A stretch of DNA of 35,650 bases from an alpha proteobacterium AAP81b (GCA_001295935.1 LJHX01000096.1:1-35650); one strand, 5' to 3'. Numbered from the stretch's first letter, positions 22,144 through 34,433 are shown. The notes: a model not told the origin generated them from the sequence alone. Numbers and translations: made by a program.

Positions 22144-23157
22144 TCAGGCGGCGCGTGCCGTTGTCGCCAGCACCGCCTGGCTGGCGAACAGCACCGGCGA
22201 ACCGCCGGTGTGGACGAACAGCACCGTTTCGTCGCGAGCGATCTCGCCCGACCGCACCAGCGCGATCAGCCCCGCTGCCGCCTTGCCGGTATAGACGGGG
22301 TCGAGCAGGATGCCCTCGGTACCGGCGAACAGCCGCACCGCCTCGACCATCTCGGCGGTCGGCAGCGAATAGCCGGGGCCGACCCATTCGTCGCGGCAGA
22401 CGATCGCCTCGCGCGGCACCGGCGACGCCACCCCGGCGAGCGCGGCGATCTCGACCGCCAGCTTGTGGACATTGCCTTCCTGCTCGGCGCGCGGCCGGCG
22501 CACGTTGATGCCGGTGATCGGGATACCGGCGCTGTTGCCGAGCAGCCCCGCGACCAGCCCGGCATGGGTGCCGGCGCTGCCGCTGGCGACGACGATCCGG
22601 TCGATGGCGAGGCCCTGGTCGAAGGCCTGTTGCAGCAGTTCCTCGGCGCAGGCGACATAGCCGAGCCCGCCCAGCGCATTCGAGCCGCCGCCGGGAATGA
22701 TATAGCCGCGCCGGCCCTGGGCGGCGAGCGCCGCCTGCATCGCCGCCATGGTGCCGGCGAGATCGGCACCGAGCTCGACGACCTCGACCTTTTCGACGCC
22801 GAGCAGGTCGAACAGGAAGTTGTTGCCTGATGCCGCCGGGTCATAGCTGCCGGGCACGCGCTGTTCGAGCACCAGCTGGCATTTCAGCCCCTCGCGCACC
22901 GCCGCGGCGAGGGTCAGCCGGCAGTGGTTCGATTGCACCGCACCGACGGTGATCAACGTGTCGGCGCCCTGGGCGAGTGCCTCGGCGACGAGGAATTCGA
23001 GCTTGCGGGTCTTGTTGCCGCCGCCGGCGAGGCCGAGCAGATCGTCGCGCTTGACGAACAATCGCGCGCCGCCGAGCGCTGCCGCCAGATGCGGCATCGG
23101 TTCGATCGGCGTCGCATGCGCGGTGTAACGCCGGCGCTTGAAGCGCGCGAGATTCAT
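22144..23157 (-). CDS. dcyD: D-cysteine desulfhydrase (PLP-dependent)
   Basis: A 337-residue fold-type II PLP enzyme of the ACC deaminase/D-cysteine desulfhydrase family, converting D-cysteine to pyruvate, sulfide and ammonia. Lys49 in GGGNKTRKLEF is the Schiff-base lysine, VQSNHCR is the substrate-binding loop, and SGSAGTHAG binds the PLP phosphate. Two residues separate the subfamilies: ACC deaminases have Glu295 and Leu322, whereas this protein has Thr290 (DPVYTGK) and Thr317 (VHTGGSP), the same 27-residue spacing, favouring the desulfhydrase. The ATG at 23157 has GGGGAG upstream; the open frame to 23331 lacks similarity. It follows a LysR gene and precedes an M14 peptidase on the same strand. 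The product has no signal peptide, so it is cytoplasmic. Confidence 0.9.
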   Translation of the reverse strand: MNLARFKRRRYTAHATPIEPMPHLAAALGGARLFVKRDDLLGLAGGGNKTRKLEFLVAEALAQGADTLITVGAVQSNHCRLTLAAAVREGLKCQLVLEQRVPGSYDPAASGNNFLFDLLGVEKVEVVELGADLAGTMAAMQAALAAQGRRGYIIPGGGSNALGGLGYVACAEELLQQAFDQGLAIDRIVVASGSAGTHAGLVAGLLGNSAGIPITGINVRRPRAEQEGNVHKLAVEIAALAGVASPVPREAIVCRDEWVGPGYSLPTAEMVEAVRLFAGTEGILLDPVYTGKAAAGLIALVRSGEIARDETVLFVHTGGSPVLFASQAVLATTARAA

Positions 23158-23379
23158 GAGCAGCTCCCCTTCAGATCGTAATGGCGACGCAGGCGCGCGC
23201 CACGCCCCCCCGATGCGTGGCCCGGCCGATTCGGCGGCGCCGGGACCCCCGCCGGTTCCGGCACGCGGCTGTGCCACCGCGCAGCGCCGCGTGTCGCCCC
23301 CGGCGGCGGGCGCGGCAAGCAATCCGCCCATTCAATCTGTAAGGAAGCCCATAGCCTTGGGCAGGGGGTGGCGACGGCG

Positions 23380-24279
23380 CTATTCGTCGACCGCCGGCGG
23401 CACCGCCTCGCGCATGACGATCTTTTGCAGGTCGAGAAAGCTGCGCGCCAGCCGCGACAGCGGCGCTTCCATCAGATGCAGCGCCTTTAATTCAAAGGTC
23501 ACGGCGGGATCGAGGACCCGGAATTCGAGGTCGTTGCCGACAAACCCCCGCGCCGTGAACTCATCGACCAGCGCGACGCCGGCGCCATGGCGGGCCATTC
23601 CCGCGGCAATATAGACCGAGCGGACGAGGATCGCCGGCTTGACCGCGGGCGATCCGAGTTCGGGGTCGATCAGCCCGGCGATGGCGACGCCGGGGGCAAG
23701 GCCGATGACATCCTGGCGCCGCAACTCGCGCAGGCTGATCGTCGTGCCCTCGGCGGGCAGCAAGCCGCGCTTGAACAGGGCGCCGACGCGGCCGACGCCC
23801 AAAGGCACCCGGGCGATCTCCGGCGCCGGTGACAAGTCATGGCCGATGACGAAATCGCAATCGCGCGAGATCAGCGCGTCGCGGAAGCGGTCGTGATGGA
23901 TGGCGCTGACTTCGAAGGATACGCTCGGCAGCCGCCGGCGAAAGCGCGATACCACCTCGGGGGTGAGCGACAGCGCCAGCGACGGCAACACGCCCATGCG
24001 GATACTGCCCGACAGCGTCGACTTGAGATTGCGCGCGGTGCGCTGGAAGGTATCGATGCGGGCGTGGAGGTCATCGACTTCGCGGAACAGCACATGCGAT
24101 TCCTCGGTCGCCATCAGCCGGCCCTTGACCAGTTTGAAGAGCGGAAAGCCGAGGCGCGATTCCGCGTGGCGGATGACCTTGCTGACCGAGGGCTGCGAGA
24201 CATTGAGCAACCGCGAGGCGCCGCTGATCGAGCCGACCGAGTAGACGGCGTGAAAGACTTCAATCTGCCGAAGATTCAA
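23380..24279 (-). CDS. LysR-family transcriptional regulator with TTG start
   Basis: A 299-residue LysR-type regulator. The winged helix-turn-helix occupies residues 1-60 (LRQIEVFHAVYSVGSISGAS, then VSQPSVSKVIRHAESRLGFPLF), and the effector domain follows from about residue 90. The segment FKLVKGRLMATEES is typical of the branch that contains nocR/occR-like and amino-acid-related regulators. Translation most likely begins at TTG 24279: AAAAGGGG lies 8 bases upstream and the family's conserved start (MNLRQIEVF) fits exactly. The upstream ATG at 24480 would add 67 residues of low-similarity sequence. It lies 222 bases before dcyD on the same strand and may control it and the M14 gene; the effector is unknown. 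Confidence 0.9.
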   Translation of the reverse strand: MNLRQIEVFHAVYSVGSISGASRLLNVSQPSVSKVIRHAESRLGFPLFKLVKGRLMATEESHVLFREVDDLHARIDTFQRTARNLKSTLSGSIRMGVLPSLALSLTPEVVSRFRRRLPSVSFEVSAIHHDRFRDALISRDCDFVIGHDLSPAPEIARVPLGVGRVGALFKRGLLPAEGTTISLRELRRQDVIGLAPGVAIAGLIDPELGSPAVKPAILVRSVYIAAGMARHGAGVALVDEFTARGFVGNDLEFRVLDPAVTFELKALHLMEAPLSRLARSFLDLQKIVMREAVPPAVDE

Positions 24280-24548
24280 ATCATAGCCCCTTTTGTCCGC
24301 TGACGCCCGTTCCAGCTCTCCCGTTGCTGATCTTGCGTAGCGTATCGCAGGCTTGCGGACTTTCAACGCTCGCGCCGGTCCGCTCACCGAGAATGCCGGC
24401 TTGTGGCGCTCGTGCAACACCGCAGGGTTGGTGCGGCGCTCGCGCGCGGCGGCGGCGCCAACAACCATGTTGCAGTGCAAGCGAATCTGTGGCGCTTTGG
24501 CGATCGGGGCTCGCCGGTGGGGGAATCGTCGGCCTCAGGAAAACCATT

Positions 24549-25706
24549 TTGGCCACGATGAACCGATTCAGGCGGACTTGCCGACCCTTGCCGACGGCCG
24601 CCGGCGCGCGCCGGGATGCCGCGACGGCGGTGGCTCGCGGCGCCGTTGGCGGCGTGCTGGCGCTCGCGGCGTTGGTGCTGGCCGGCTGCGATACGGGCAG
24701 CGCCGCCAAGGCACCGCGCAAGCTGCCGCCGCTCGTCGCCGTGGTGGCGCCGCAGTCGCACCGCTTCATCAATCGCATCGAAGCCGTCGGCACGGCGCGC
24801 GCCAATGAACAGGTCACCCTGTCGTCGCCCGTCACCGAGCGGATCGAGCGCCTCAATTTCCGCGACGGCGGCTTTGTCGCCAAGGGCGCGATCATCGCCG
24901 TGCTGGCGCAGGGCCAGGAACAGGCGGCGCTCGCCAGCGCGCGCGCCGAGCAGGCGCAGGCGATCGGCCAGTTGCGCCGCATCGAGGCGCTGAGCAGCCG
25001 CGGCTTTGCCACCGGCACGACGCTCGACCTGCAACGCGCCGCGGCGCGCCAGGCCGAGGCGCAGGCGGCCAATGCCCAGGCGCAGATCGCCGACCGGATC
25101 ATCCGCGCGCCCTTTGCGGGCTTCGCATCGCTGCGTACCATTTCGGAAGGCGCGATCGTCGCCAGCGGCGCGCCGATCGCGACGATCAGCGACATTTCGC
25201 GCATCAAGCTCGATTTCACCGTGCCCGAAACCGCGCTGCGCAGCGTCCGCGTCGGCCAGACCATCGTCGCGCGCGCCGCCGCCTGGCCCGACGATCCCGT
25301 TTCGGGCACCATCGCGACGATCGACCCGGTCATCGATCCCGCCACGCGTGCCGCCACGGTTAGGGCCATCCTCGCCAACCCCGGCCTGCGGCTGAAGCCT
25401 GGCATGCTGCTCACCGTCGCCATCGAGGCCGAGGCGCGCCAGGGCCTGGCGGTGCCCGAAATGGCGGTGACCGACGAAGGCGCCGAGCGCTTCGTCTATG
25501 CCGTCGGCAAGGACAACAAGGCGCACCGCACCAAGGTGACCGTCGGCGCGCGCGATGCCGGCGTCGTCGAGGTGACGGGGCTTGCCGCGGACACGAGGGT
25601 GATTTCGGAAGGCATTGCCAAGGTCAGTGACGGCGGGCGGGTGCGGATCCGTAAGGACGCGCCGGCGGCAGCGGCAGCAGCGGCGGGCGAGGGCGGCGCG
25701 CCATGA
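24549..25706 (+). CDS. RND efflux periplasmic adaptor (membrane fusion lipoprotein)
   Basis: A protein of about 385 residues linking an RND pump to an outer-membrane channel. The signal peptide has an unusually long basic N-region and ends in the lipobox LAGC, so it is probably lipid-anchored. Barrel-sandwich and hairpin segments are seen in EAVGTARANEQVTLSSPVTE and VLAQGQEQAALASARAEQAQA; the second lipoyl half is IRAPFAGFASLRTISEGAIV; the beta-barrel includes IDPVIDPATRAATVRAI and LRLKPGML. The start is ambiguous: TTG 24549 has AGGA 8 bases upstream, whereas ATG 24558 would be 17 bases from it. The stop overlaps the pump start by four bases. No repressor or TolC gene is beside it. Confidence 0.9.
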   Translation: MATMNRFRRTCRPLPTAAGARRDAATAVARGAVGGVLALAALVLAGCDTGSAAKAPRKLPPLVAVVAPQSHRFINRIEAVGTARANEQVTLSSPVTERIERLNFRDGGFVAKGAIIAVLAQGQEQAALASARAEQAQAIGQLRRIEALSSRGFATGTTLDLQRAAARQAEAQAANAQAQIADRIIRAPFAGFASLRTISEGAIVASGAPIATISDISRIKLDFTVPETALRSVRVGQTIVARAAAWPDDPVSGTIATIDPVIDPATRAATVRAILANPGLRLKPGMLLTVAIEAEARQGLAVPEMAVTDEGAERFVYAVGKDNKAHRTKVTVGARDAGVVEVTGLAADTRVISEGIAKVSDGGRVRIRKDAPAAAAAAAGEGGAP

Positions 25707-28700
25707 TGCTGTCCGACCTGTCGGTGCGCCGGCCGGTGCTGGCGGCGGTGATGGCGATCCTGATCGCCATCGCCGGGCTGGTCGGTTTCCTCAACCTGTC
25801 GGTGCGCGAATATCCCCAAACCGAACCGCCGATCGTTTCGGTAAGCACCACCTATACCGGCGCCGCGGCGTCGGTCGTCGAAAGCCGCGTCACCCAACCG
25901 CTCGAGGAACGCCTCGCCGGCATCGAGGGCATCGAGACGATCTCGTCGCGCTCGTCCGACGGCCAGTCGAACATCAGCATCGAATTCCGCCCGACCAGCA
26001 ACATCGACAATGCCGCCAACGACGTCCGCGACCGCGTCGCCGGCGCCGCCGACGATTTGCCCGATGAAGTCATTGCGCCCGAAGTCCGCAAGGTCGACGC
26101 CGATGCCCAGCCGATCCTCTACATCATCATCCGCGCGCCGAGCTGGAACAAGATCAAGCTGTCGGATTGGGTCGAGCGCTTCATGGTCGATCGTTTCTCG
26201 ACCCTCGACGGCGTCGCCCAGGTCCAGTTCAGCGGCCAGGCGCGCCCGGCGATGCGCGTCTGGCTCGATGTCGAGCGCCTCGCGGCGTTCCGCCTGACCC
26301 CCGGCGATGTCGAGGCGGCGCTGCGCCGCCAGAATGTCGAACTGCCCGCCGGGCGCATCGAATCGAAGCAGCAGAATGTCTCGCTGCGCGTGACGCGCGG
26401 CTTCCAGACGCCGGCGGACTTTCGCGCGCTCGTCGTCGGCCGCGGCGCCGACGGCTATCTGGTGCGCCTCGGCGATATCGCGCGGATCGAGCAGGGGCCC
26501 GAGAACCCCTACACGTCGTTCCGCTTCAAGGGTGAGGCGGCGCTCGGCCTCGGCATCATCCGCCAGTCGGGGGCCAACACGCTCGAGGTCGCGCGCCGCG
26601 CCAAGGCGCTGGCCAAGGAGCTCGAAGCCGGGTTGCCCGACGGCGTCACCATGGACGTCGGGTCGGACAATTCGTTGTTCATCGAGCGCGCCATCGACGA
26701 GGTCTGGCGTACGCTGGCCGAAGCGACGGCGCTGGTCGTGCTGGTCATTTTCCTATTCGTCGGCAGCGTGCGCGCGACGATCATCCCCGCCATCACCGTG
26801 CCGATCTGCCTCGCCGGCACTTTCGCGGTGCTCTGGCTGTTCGGCTATTCGATCAACTTGCTCACCCTGCTGGCGCTGGTGCTGGCGATCGGCCTCGTCG
26901 TCGACGATGCCATCGTCGTTCTCGAGAACATCCATCACCGCATGGAGGCGGGCGAGTCGGCACTGGTCGCGGCCTATCGCGGCACCCGCCAGGTCGGCTT
27001 CGCGGTCATCTCGACGACGCTCGTCGTCTGCGCGGCGTTCGTGCCGCTGATGTTCATCGCCGGGCAGACCGGGCTGCTGTTCCGCGAGCTGGCGGCGGCG
27101 ATGATCGCCGCGGTGGCGATCTCGGGGCTGCTGGCGCTGACCGTGGTGCCGATGCTGTGCTCGAAGCTGCTCAAGCCGGGCGAGGGCGGCCGGCTGGCGC
27201 GCGGCATCGATCGGGCCTTCCGCGGGCTCGAACGCGGCTATGGCCGGGCGCTCGCCGCGACGCTCGCCCGGCCGCTGCTGCCGCTGGTCGCGGTCGCGGC
27301 GTTCCTCGCAGGTTCGGGCTGGCTGTTCACCACGCTCGATGTCGAGCTGATCCCGCCCGAGGATACCGGCGTCGTCGAAGTGCGGTTGAATGCGCCCGAA
27401 GGCACCGGCTTTGCCCAGCTCGATTCCTACCTTGGTCAGGTCGAGCGGCTGCTGCTGCCGATGACCGAGGGCAAGGGCGCGGTGCGCGCCTTCAACGGCC
27501 GCTCGCCGGCGAACAATGGCCCGTCCGAGGATTTCAACGCCTCGCAGATGACCGTCTATCTGCGGCCGTGGGAAGAGCGCAGCAAGAAGTCGATCGACGT
27601 CGCGCGGGCGATCACCGCCAAGCTGCAGGATGTCGCGGCGGTGCGCGGCAATGCCACCGTCCGCTCGTCGCTCGGGCGTGGTCGTGGCCAGCCGGTCAAT
27701 TTCGTCATCGCCGGCGCCAGCTACGAGGCGTTGGCGCGTGCGCGTGACCGCCTGCTCGCCGCCGCCGACGCCAACCCCGGCCTCGTCAACATCGACGCCG
27801 ATTATGTCGAGACCAAGCCGCAGATGCTGATTGACGTCGATACGGCGCGCGCCGGCGACCTCGGCGTCTCGGTCAATGACGTCAGCCAGGCGCTGCAGAC
27901 CTTGATGGGGTCGCGGCGCGTCTCGACCTATGTCGAAAATGGCGAAGAATATCGCGTCATCGTCCAGGCCGAGGCGGGCGGGCGCGACAATGAAAATCGG
28001 CTGGGGTCGGTCTATGTCCGGTCGCGCTCGGATACGCTGGTGCCGCTGTCGAGCCTTGTCCATACCCGCGACAATGCCGCGGCGCGCGAGCTCGGCCGCT
28101 TCAACAAGATGCGCGCCATCACCCTGCAGGGCGGGCTGGCGCCGGGCTATTCGCTCGGCCGCGCGCTGGCCTTCCTCGAGGCTGAAGCGGCGAAGTCGCC
28201 CGAAATCCTGGCGGTCGGCTATCGCGGCGAGAGTCAGTCGCTGAAGCAGACCGGGGGGTCGATCTGGGTGGTCTTCGCGCTGACCATCGTCATCATCTAC
28301 CTGCTGCTGGCGGCGCAGTTCGAAAGCTTCGTCCACCCGGCGATCATCATCACGACGGTGCCGCTGGCGGTCGGCGGCGGCGTCATCGGGCTGGCGGCGG
28401 CGGGGATGACGCTCAATCTCTACAGCCAGATCGGCATCGTCATGCTGGTGGGATTGGCCGCCAAGAACGGCATCCTGATCGTCGAATTCGCCAACCAGCT
28501 GCGCGACGAGGGGATGACCTTCGGCGCGGCGATCGTCGAGGCATCGACGCGGCGACTGCGGCCGATCCTGATGACGTCGATCGCAACGGTGCTCGGCGCG
28601 GTGCCGTTGGCGCTGAGCTCGGGGGCAGGGGCTGGGGCGCGGTCGGCGATCGGGGTGATCATCGTCGCCGGGGTGTCGTTGGCGACGCTGATCACCCTGT

Positions 28701-28813
28701 TCCTGATCCCGCTGCTCTATTCGGCGCTGGCGCGGCGCACCGGGTCGCCGCAGGCGGTCTCGCGCCGTCTCGACAGCGAACTCGGGCCGGAAGCGCCGCC
28801 GCTCCAGGCCTGA
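25703..28813 (+). CDS. RND multidrug efflux permease (HAE1 family)
   Basis: A 1036-residue inner-membrane proton/drug antiporter of the AcrB/MexB type, forming a tripartite pump with the adaptor before it. Proton-relay residues are present: Asp401-Asp402 in TM4 ([17 protein letters not shown]) and Lys921 in TM10 ([17 protein letters not shown]). The N-terminal [20 protein letters not shown] and the porter-domain motif [15 protein letters not shown] are typical. It has two sets of six membrane spans around large periplasmic loops. Length is close to AcrB (1049). The start ATG lies in ATGA shared with the adaptor's stop, indicating coupled translation. The outer-membrane partner must be encoded elsewhere. 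Substrates cannot be inferred. Confidence 0.95.
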   Translation: MMLSDLSVRRPVLAAVMAILIAIAGLVGFLNLSVREYPQTEPPIVSVSTTYTGAAASVVESRVTQPLEERLAGIEGIETISSRSSDGQSNISIEFRPTSNIDNAANDVRDRVAGAADDLPDEVIAPEVRKVDADAQPILYIIIRAPSWNKIKLSDWVERFMVDRFSTLDGVAQVQFSGQARPAMRVWLDVERLAAFRLTPGDVEAALRRQNVELPAGRIESKQQNVSLRVTRGFQTPADFRALVVGRGADGYLVRLGDIARIEQGPENPYTSFRFKGEAALGLGIIRQSGANTLEVARRAKALAKELEAGLPDGVTMDVGSDNSLFIERAIDEVWRTLAEATALVVLVIFLFVGSVRATIIPAITVPICLAGTFAVLWLFGYSINLLTLLALVLAIGLVVDDAIVVLENIHHRMEAGESALVAAYRGTRQVGFAVISTTLVVCAAFVPLMFIAGQTGLLFRELAAAMIAAVAISGLLALTVVPMLCSKLLKPGEGGRLARGIDRAFRGLERGYGRALAATLARPLLPLVAVAAFLAGSGWLFTTLDVELIPPEDTGVVEVRLNAPEGTGFAQLDSYLGQVERLLLPMTEGKGAVRAFNGRSPANNGPSEDFNASQMTVYLRPWEERSKKSIDVARAITAKLQDVAAVRGNATVRSSLGRGRGQPVNFVIAGASYEALARARDRLLAAADANPGLVNIDADYVETKPQMLIDVDTARAGDLGVSVNDVSQALQTLMGSRRVSTYVENGEEYRVIVQAEAGGRDNENRLGSVYVRSRSDTLVPLSSLVHTRDNAAARELGRFNKMRAITLQGGLAPGYSLGRALAFLEAEAAKSPEILAVGYRGESQSLKQTGGSIWVVFALTIVIIYLLLAAQFESFVHPAIIITTVPLAVGGGVIGLAAAGMTLNLYSQIGIVMLVGLAAKNGILIVEFANQLRDEGMTFGAAIVEASTRRLRPILMTSIATVLGAVPLALSSGAGAGARSAIGVIIVAGVSLATLITLFLIPLLYSALARRTGSPQAVSRRLDSELGPEAPPLQA

Positions 28814-28881
28814 CGGCGCGTGTCCGGCGGCTGCGCGGGGTTGTGTTGCCGGGGGGCATTGCCTTAGGGAAAGGCCGGTCT

Positions 28882-28958
<77 letters not shown>

Positions 28959-29092
28959 ATTGGCGCCGTCGCTTTTGGGCGCTTGTCATGATATCTGGCG
29001 AAACGCGCAACAGGGCTTCGCAACGGTCGCGTTTCTTTGTATGGCCCGCAGTCGCGCCGACAGCGCGTAACCTCGAGATGGAGAGATCCAAT

Positions 29093-29383
29093 ATGAAGAC
29101 TGCTCTGACGCTGGCGGCTGTGGCCAGCCTGGGCCTGCTGGCCGCTTGCGGCGAGAAGGCGGCCGAGAACACCACCACGACCACCACCACCGAGAACACC
29201 ACCGTCACCACCGACGCCATGGCGACCGGCAACGACGCGATGGCCACCGGTGACGCGATGGCGACCGGCAATGACGCGATGGCCGCTGGCAACGACGCCA
29301 TGGCCGCCGGCAACGACGCGATGGCCGCTGGCAACGATGCCATGGCCGCCGGTGCCGACGCCATGGCCACCGAAAAGAAGTAA
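29093..29383 (+). CDS. Small repeat-rich lipoprotein
   Basis: A 96-residue exported lipoprotein of unknown function. The signal peptide ends in the lipobox LAAC with Cys19 (LAAVASLGLLAACG), and no Asp follows at +2, so outer-membrane sorting is plausible. After a Thr-rich linker come eight tandem copies of a DAMAxGN heptad (one shortened to six residues), ending in DAMATEKK. The Ala-rich repeat is probably helical with a seven-residue stagger, giving one acidic face. The start at 29093 has GGAG 9 bases upstream; earlier in-frame starts lack the signal sequence. A terminator follows. Similar short Ala/Asp repeat lipoproteins occur in sphingomonads, but none that I know has an assigned role. 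Confidence 0.85.
   Translation: MKTALTLAAVASLGLLAACGEKAAENTTTTTTTENTTVTTDAMATGNDAMATGDAMATGNDAMAAGNDAMAAGNDAMAAGNDAMAAGADAMATEKK
29213..29371 (+). repeat. 21-bp tandem repeat inside the lipoprotein gene
   Basis: Eight consecutive units starting GACGC(C/G)ATGGC. Six are 21 bases, the second is 18 bases (one codon lost), and the last is cut to 15. Units differ mainly at third positions (ATGGCGACC, ATGGCCGCT, ATGGCCGCC), so the array is old or has been homogenised only in part. The reading frame survives gain or loss of any unit. Confidence 0.93.
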
Positions 29384-29428
29384 GAGCAGCGTTGCCTCGC
29401 CTGCCCTGGCAGGCGCTGGCGTAAAAGG

Positions 29429-29458
29429 GGGGTCGGCCGCAAGGGTCGGCCCCTTTTT
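29429..29458 (+). terminator. Rho-independent terminator after the lipoprotein gene
   Basis: A 10-bp stem (29429-29438 with 29444-29453, including two G-T pairs) with loop GCAAG is followed by five T residues at 29454-29458. It lies 45 bases after the lipoprotein stop codon and about 155 bases before the next gene. Confidence 0.9.
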
Positions 29459-29614
29459 GCATTTCTCCCGCCGCCGGCGTCGCGCCGGGTCCCGGGGCCG
29501 GGTTCAAGCGCCATTCAGCGCTGCTGCGCGATGCCGGGCGATATTGACCCGCGCCAAGGGAGCCCCTAGCCCGCTTGACGCATAAATGTCGCACTGACCT
29601 TGGGAGAAGATGCC

Positions 29615-30877
29615 ATGACCCCTATCGTTCGCCGCCTCGCCGCCGGATTGCTCGCCACCGCCGCGGTCGCCGGTGTCACTCTGGTCGGGGTGCCGGCCGC
29701 GGCGCAGAAGCCGGCCGCCAAGCCCGCTGCCGAAAAGCCGGTCAAATTGTCGAAGCCGGTGCTGGCACTCGTTACCGAGGCGCAGAAGCTGCTCGCGGCC
29801 AACGACAATGCCGGCGCGCTCGCCAAGATCAATGAAGCGCTGGCGTTGCCCAATCAGACCGCCGACGATACCTATACTCTGTTGCGCTTCCGCCTCAATG
29901 CGGCGATCGGGCTGAATGACAATCCGACAGTCGAGGACACGCTTGCCAAGCTGCTCCTCACCGGACGCGTCAGCGCCGAAGATCAACCGAAATATTATCG
30001 CAACATCGGTGCCTTTGCCATGCAGCGCAAGGATTATGCCACCGCGACCGCGGCCTTTGAGAAACTGATCGCGCTCGATCCCAACAATGCCGAGAACAAG
30101 GTGGCGCTCGGCGAACTGTATTTCTCGCAGAAGCAGAACGCCAAGGCCGTCGAAACCATCAGTGCCGCCATCGCCACCCAGACCGCCGCCGGCCAGAAGG
30201 CGCCCGAGAATTGGTATCGCCGCGCGCTGGGCATTTCCTATGATGGCAAGCTCGGCCCGCTCGTCCAGTCGTCGGCGCTGGCGCTGGTCGCGGCCTATCC
30301 CAACCCGGTCAATTGGCGCGATGCCATCGTCATCCTGCGCGACAGCTTCCAGCGCATGGACGATTCGACCGAGCTCGACTTCCTGCGCCTGCAGGCGGCG
30401 ACCGGCTCGCTCAACGGCGAGCGCGACTATATCGAATATGCCGATACCGCGCTGCGCGGCGGTTTCCCCGGCGAGGCGCAGTTCGCCATCAATGAGGGCG
30501 TCTCGCGCAAGATGCTCGATGCCGGCAAGCCGCTCGTCGTCGAAATGAAGAAGAGCGCCGACGGCAAGGTCGCAGCCGACAAGGCGTCGCTGCCGGGGCT
30601 GGAAAAAGAGGCCAAGGGCAATCCCAAGCTGATCGTCGCCACCGGCGACGCCTGGTACGGCTATGGCGACTATGCCAAGGCGGCGGCGCTCTACCGCCAG
30701 GCGCAGGGCAATGCCGCGATCGACCAGTCGATCGTCAATCTGCGCCTCGGCGCGGCGCTGGCGCGTGGCGGCGATGCCGCCGGTGCCGCCGCAGCGCTCG
30801 GCCAGGTGACTGCCGCCGGCCCGCGTGCCGCGCTGGCGCAATATTGGCTGGCGCATGTGAAGGCGCCCAAGGCCTGA
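29615..30877 (+). CDS. Exported tetratricopeptide-repeat protein
   Basis: A 420-residue protein with a signal peptide of about 31 residues (LLATAAVAGVTLVGVPAAAQ), so it is periplasmic or secreted. TPR-type helical pairs are visible near residues 45-80 (EAQKLLAANDNAGALAKINE), 125-160 (IGAFAMQRKDYATATAAFEKL and LDPNNAENKVALGELYF) and 340-400 (GDAWYGYGDYAKAAALYRQA, LRLGAALARGGDAAGAAAAL). TPR proteins scaffold protein-protein contacts; the partner here is unknown. GGGAGAAG lies 6-8 bases before the ATG at 29615; an in-frame TTG at 29600 would overlap that site. A GC hairpin at 30892-30916 with a broken T-run follows and probably ends its transcript. Confidence 0.85.
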   Translation: MTPIVRRLAAGLLATAAVAGVTLVGVPAAAQKPAAKPAAEKPVKLSKPVLALVTEAQKLLAANDNAGALAKINEALALPNQTADDTYTLLRFRLNAAIGLNDNPTVEDTLAKLLLTGRVSAEDQPKYYRNIGAFAMQRKDYATATAAFEKLIALDPNNAENKVALGELYFSQKQNAKAVETISAAIATQTAAGQKAPENWYRRALGISYDGKLGPLVQSSALALVAAYPNPVNWRDAIVILRDSFQRMDDSTELDFLRLQAATGSLNGERDYIEYADTALRGGFPGEAQFAINEGVSRKMLDAGKPLVVEMKKSADGKVAADKASLPGLEKEAKGNPKLIVATGDAWYGYGDYAKAAALYRQAQGNAAIDQSIVNLRLGAALARGGDAAGAAAALGQVTAAGPRAALAQYWLAHVKAPKA

Positions 30878-33648
<2,771 letters not shown>

Positions 33649-33677
33649 CTTCGCCGGCTGAAGGTGGAGAGAGCGAT

Positions 33678-34184
33678 ATGCGCGCGTCATGGTTGCTGCC
33701 GATCGGGCTGCTCGGGATCGGTCTTGTCGCCTCGGTGGCGGTCGGTGCACCGCCGGCGGGGGACGATGTCCTGAAGCCGCTGTCAGTGCAGATGGCGACG
33801 CGCGGCGAGGCAGCGCTGACCAAGGGCGACGCCGCCGCGGCGATCGACGCCTATGAAGCGGCGCTGGCCGCCGATCCCAAGAATGTCGGTGCGTTTGTCG
33901 GCATCGCGCGCGCTTATGAAAAGCTCGGCCTGCCGGGCAAGGCGGTCAAATATTATCGCGAGGCGCTGGCGCTCAACCCGTCCGACCTCACCGCCCTCGA
34001 GGGCCAGGGCAAGGCGCTGATCGCCCGCGGCGCGACGGCGCGCGCCCAGGTCAACCTCGCGCGCATCAAGGCGCTGTGCAAGGCCGATTGCAGCGCCGCG
34101 GCGCGGCTGCAGATGGCGCTGAATACCGCGACGACGACGGCGGCGGCGGAGCCCGCCAAGCCGGCGGTGGCGGCGAAGAACTAG
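33678..34184 (+). CDS. Small exported tetratricopeptide-repeat protein
   Basis: A 168-residue protein with an N-terminal signal or anchor segment (LLPIGLLGIGLVASVAVGA). Two or three TPR units follow at about residues 38-110 (RGEAALTKGDAAAAIDAYEAAL, FVGIARAYEKLGLPGKAVKYY, REALALNPSDLTALEGQGKAL). A later Cys-x3-Cys (LCKADCSAAARLQ) may form a disulfide if the protein is periplasmic. The C-terminus is a low-complexity Ala/Thr/Lys tail. GGTGGAGA precedes the ATG at 33678. It probably shares the guaB transcript. Function is unknown; small TPR lipoproteins and exports often support envelope complexes. Confidence 0.82.
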   Translation: MRASWLLPIGLLGIGLVASVAVGAPPAGDDVLKPLSVQMATRGEAALTKGDAAAAIDAYEAALAADPKNVGAFVGIARAYEKLGLPGKAVKYYREALALNPSDLTALEGQGKALIARGATARAQVNLARIKALCKADCSAAARLQMALNTATTTAAAEPAKPAVAAKN

Positions 34185-34210
34185 CGTCTCCGGCAAACTG
34201 AACCCTCAGA

Positions 34211-34284
34211 CCGCTCATGCCGAGCGAAGTCGAGGCACGTCAGGGGGCTCACGGGCGTGCCTCGACTTCGCTCGGCATGAGCGG
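34211..34284. repeat. Palindromic intergenic repeat, copy 3
   Basis: Arms 34211-34239 and 34256-34284 are perfect inverted copies (29 of 29) around a 16-base loop. It is the cleanest of the three copies. It lies between convergent genes (stops at 34184 and 34434), as does copy 2. The remaining bases from 34285 to 34433 show nothing recognisable. Confidence 0.95.
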
Positions 34285-34433
34285 GTTTGATAGTTCCGCC
34301 CGTCCCGAACAGCCGCTGGGCAGGCGCGACCGGTTTGCCACCGCGATCAGGGTTTCGGCTCGACACTGAATCGACGGCGGTCGTCGTACCTATATTGACC
34401 GCTCCGTGCCACTCGATGCCAGCGCCGCGGCAA

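Noticed and set aside
29213-29371. CRISPR array
   Set aside because: The units are contiguous with no spacers, are in frame, and encode a protein heptad.
34385-34433. Promoter or small RNA in the gap after palindrome copy 3
   Set aside because: A short AT-richer patch (CTATATTGACC) is present, but both flanking genes end here, so no downstream start would use it.
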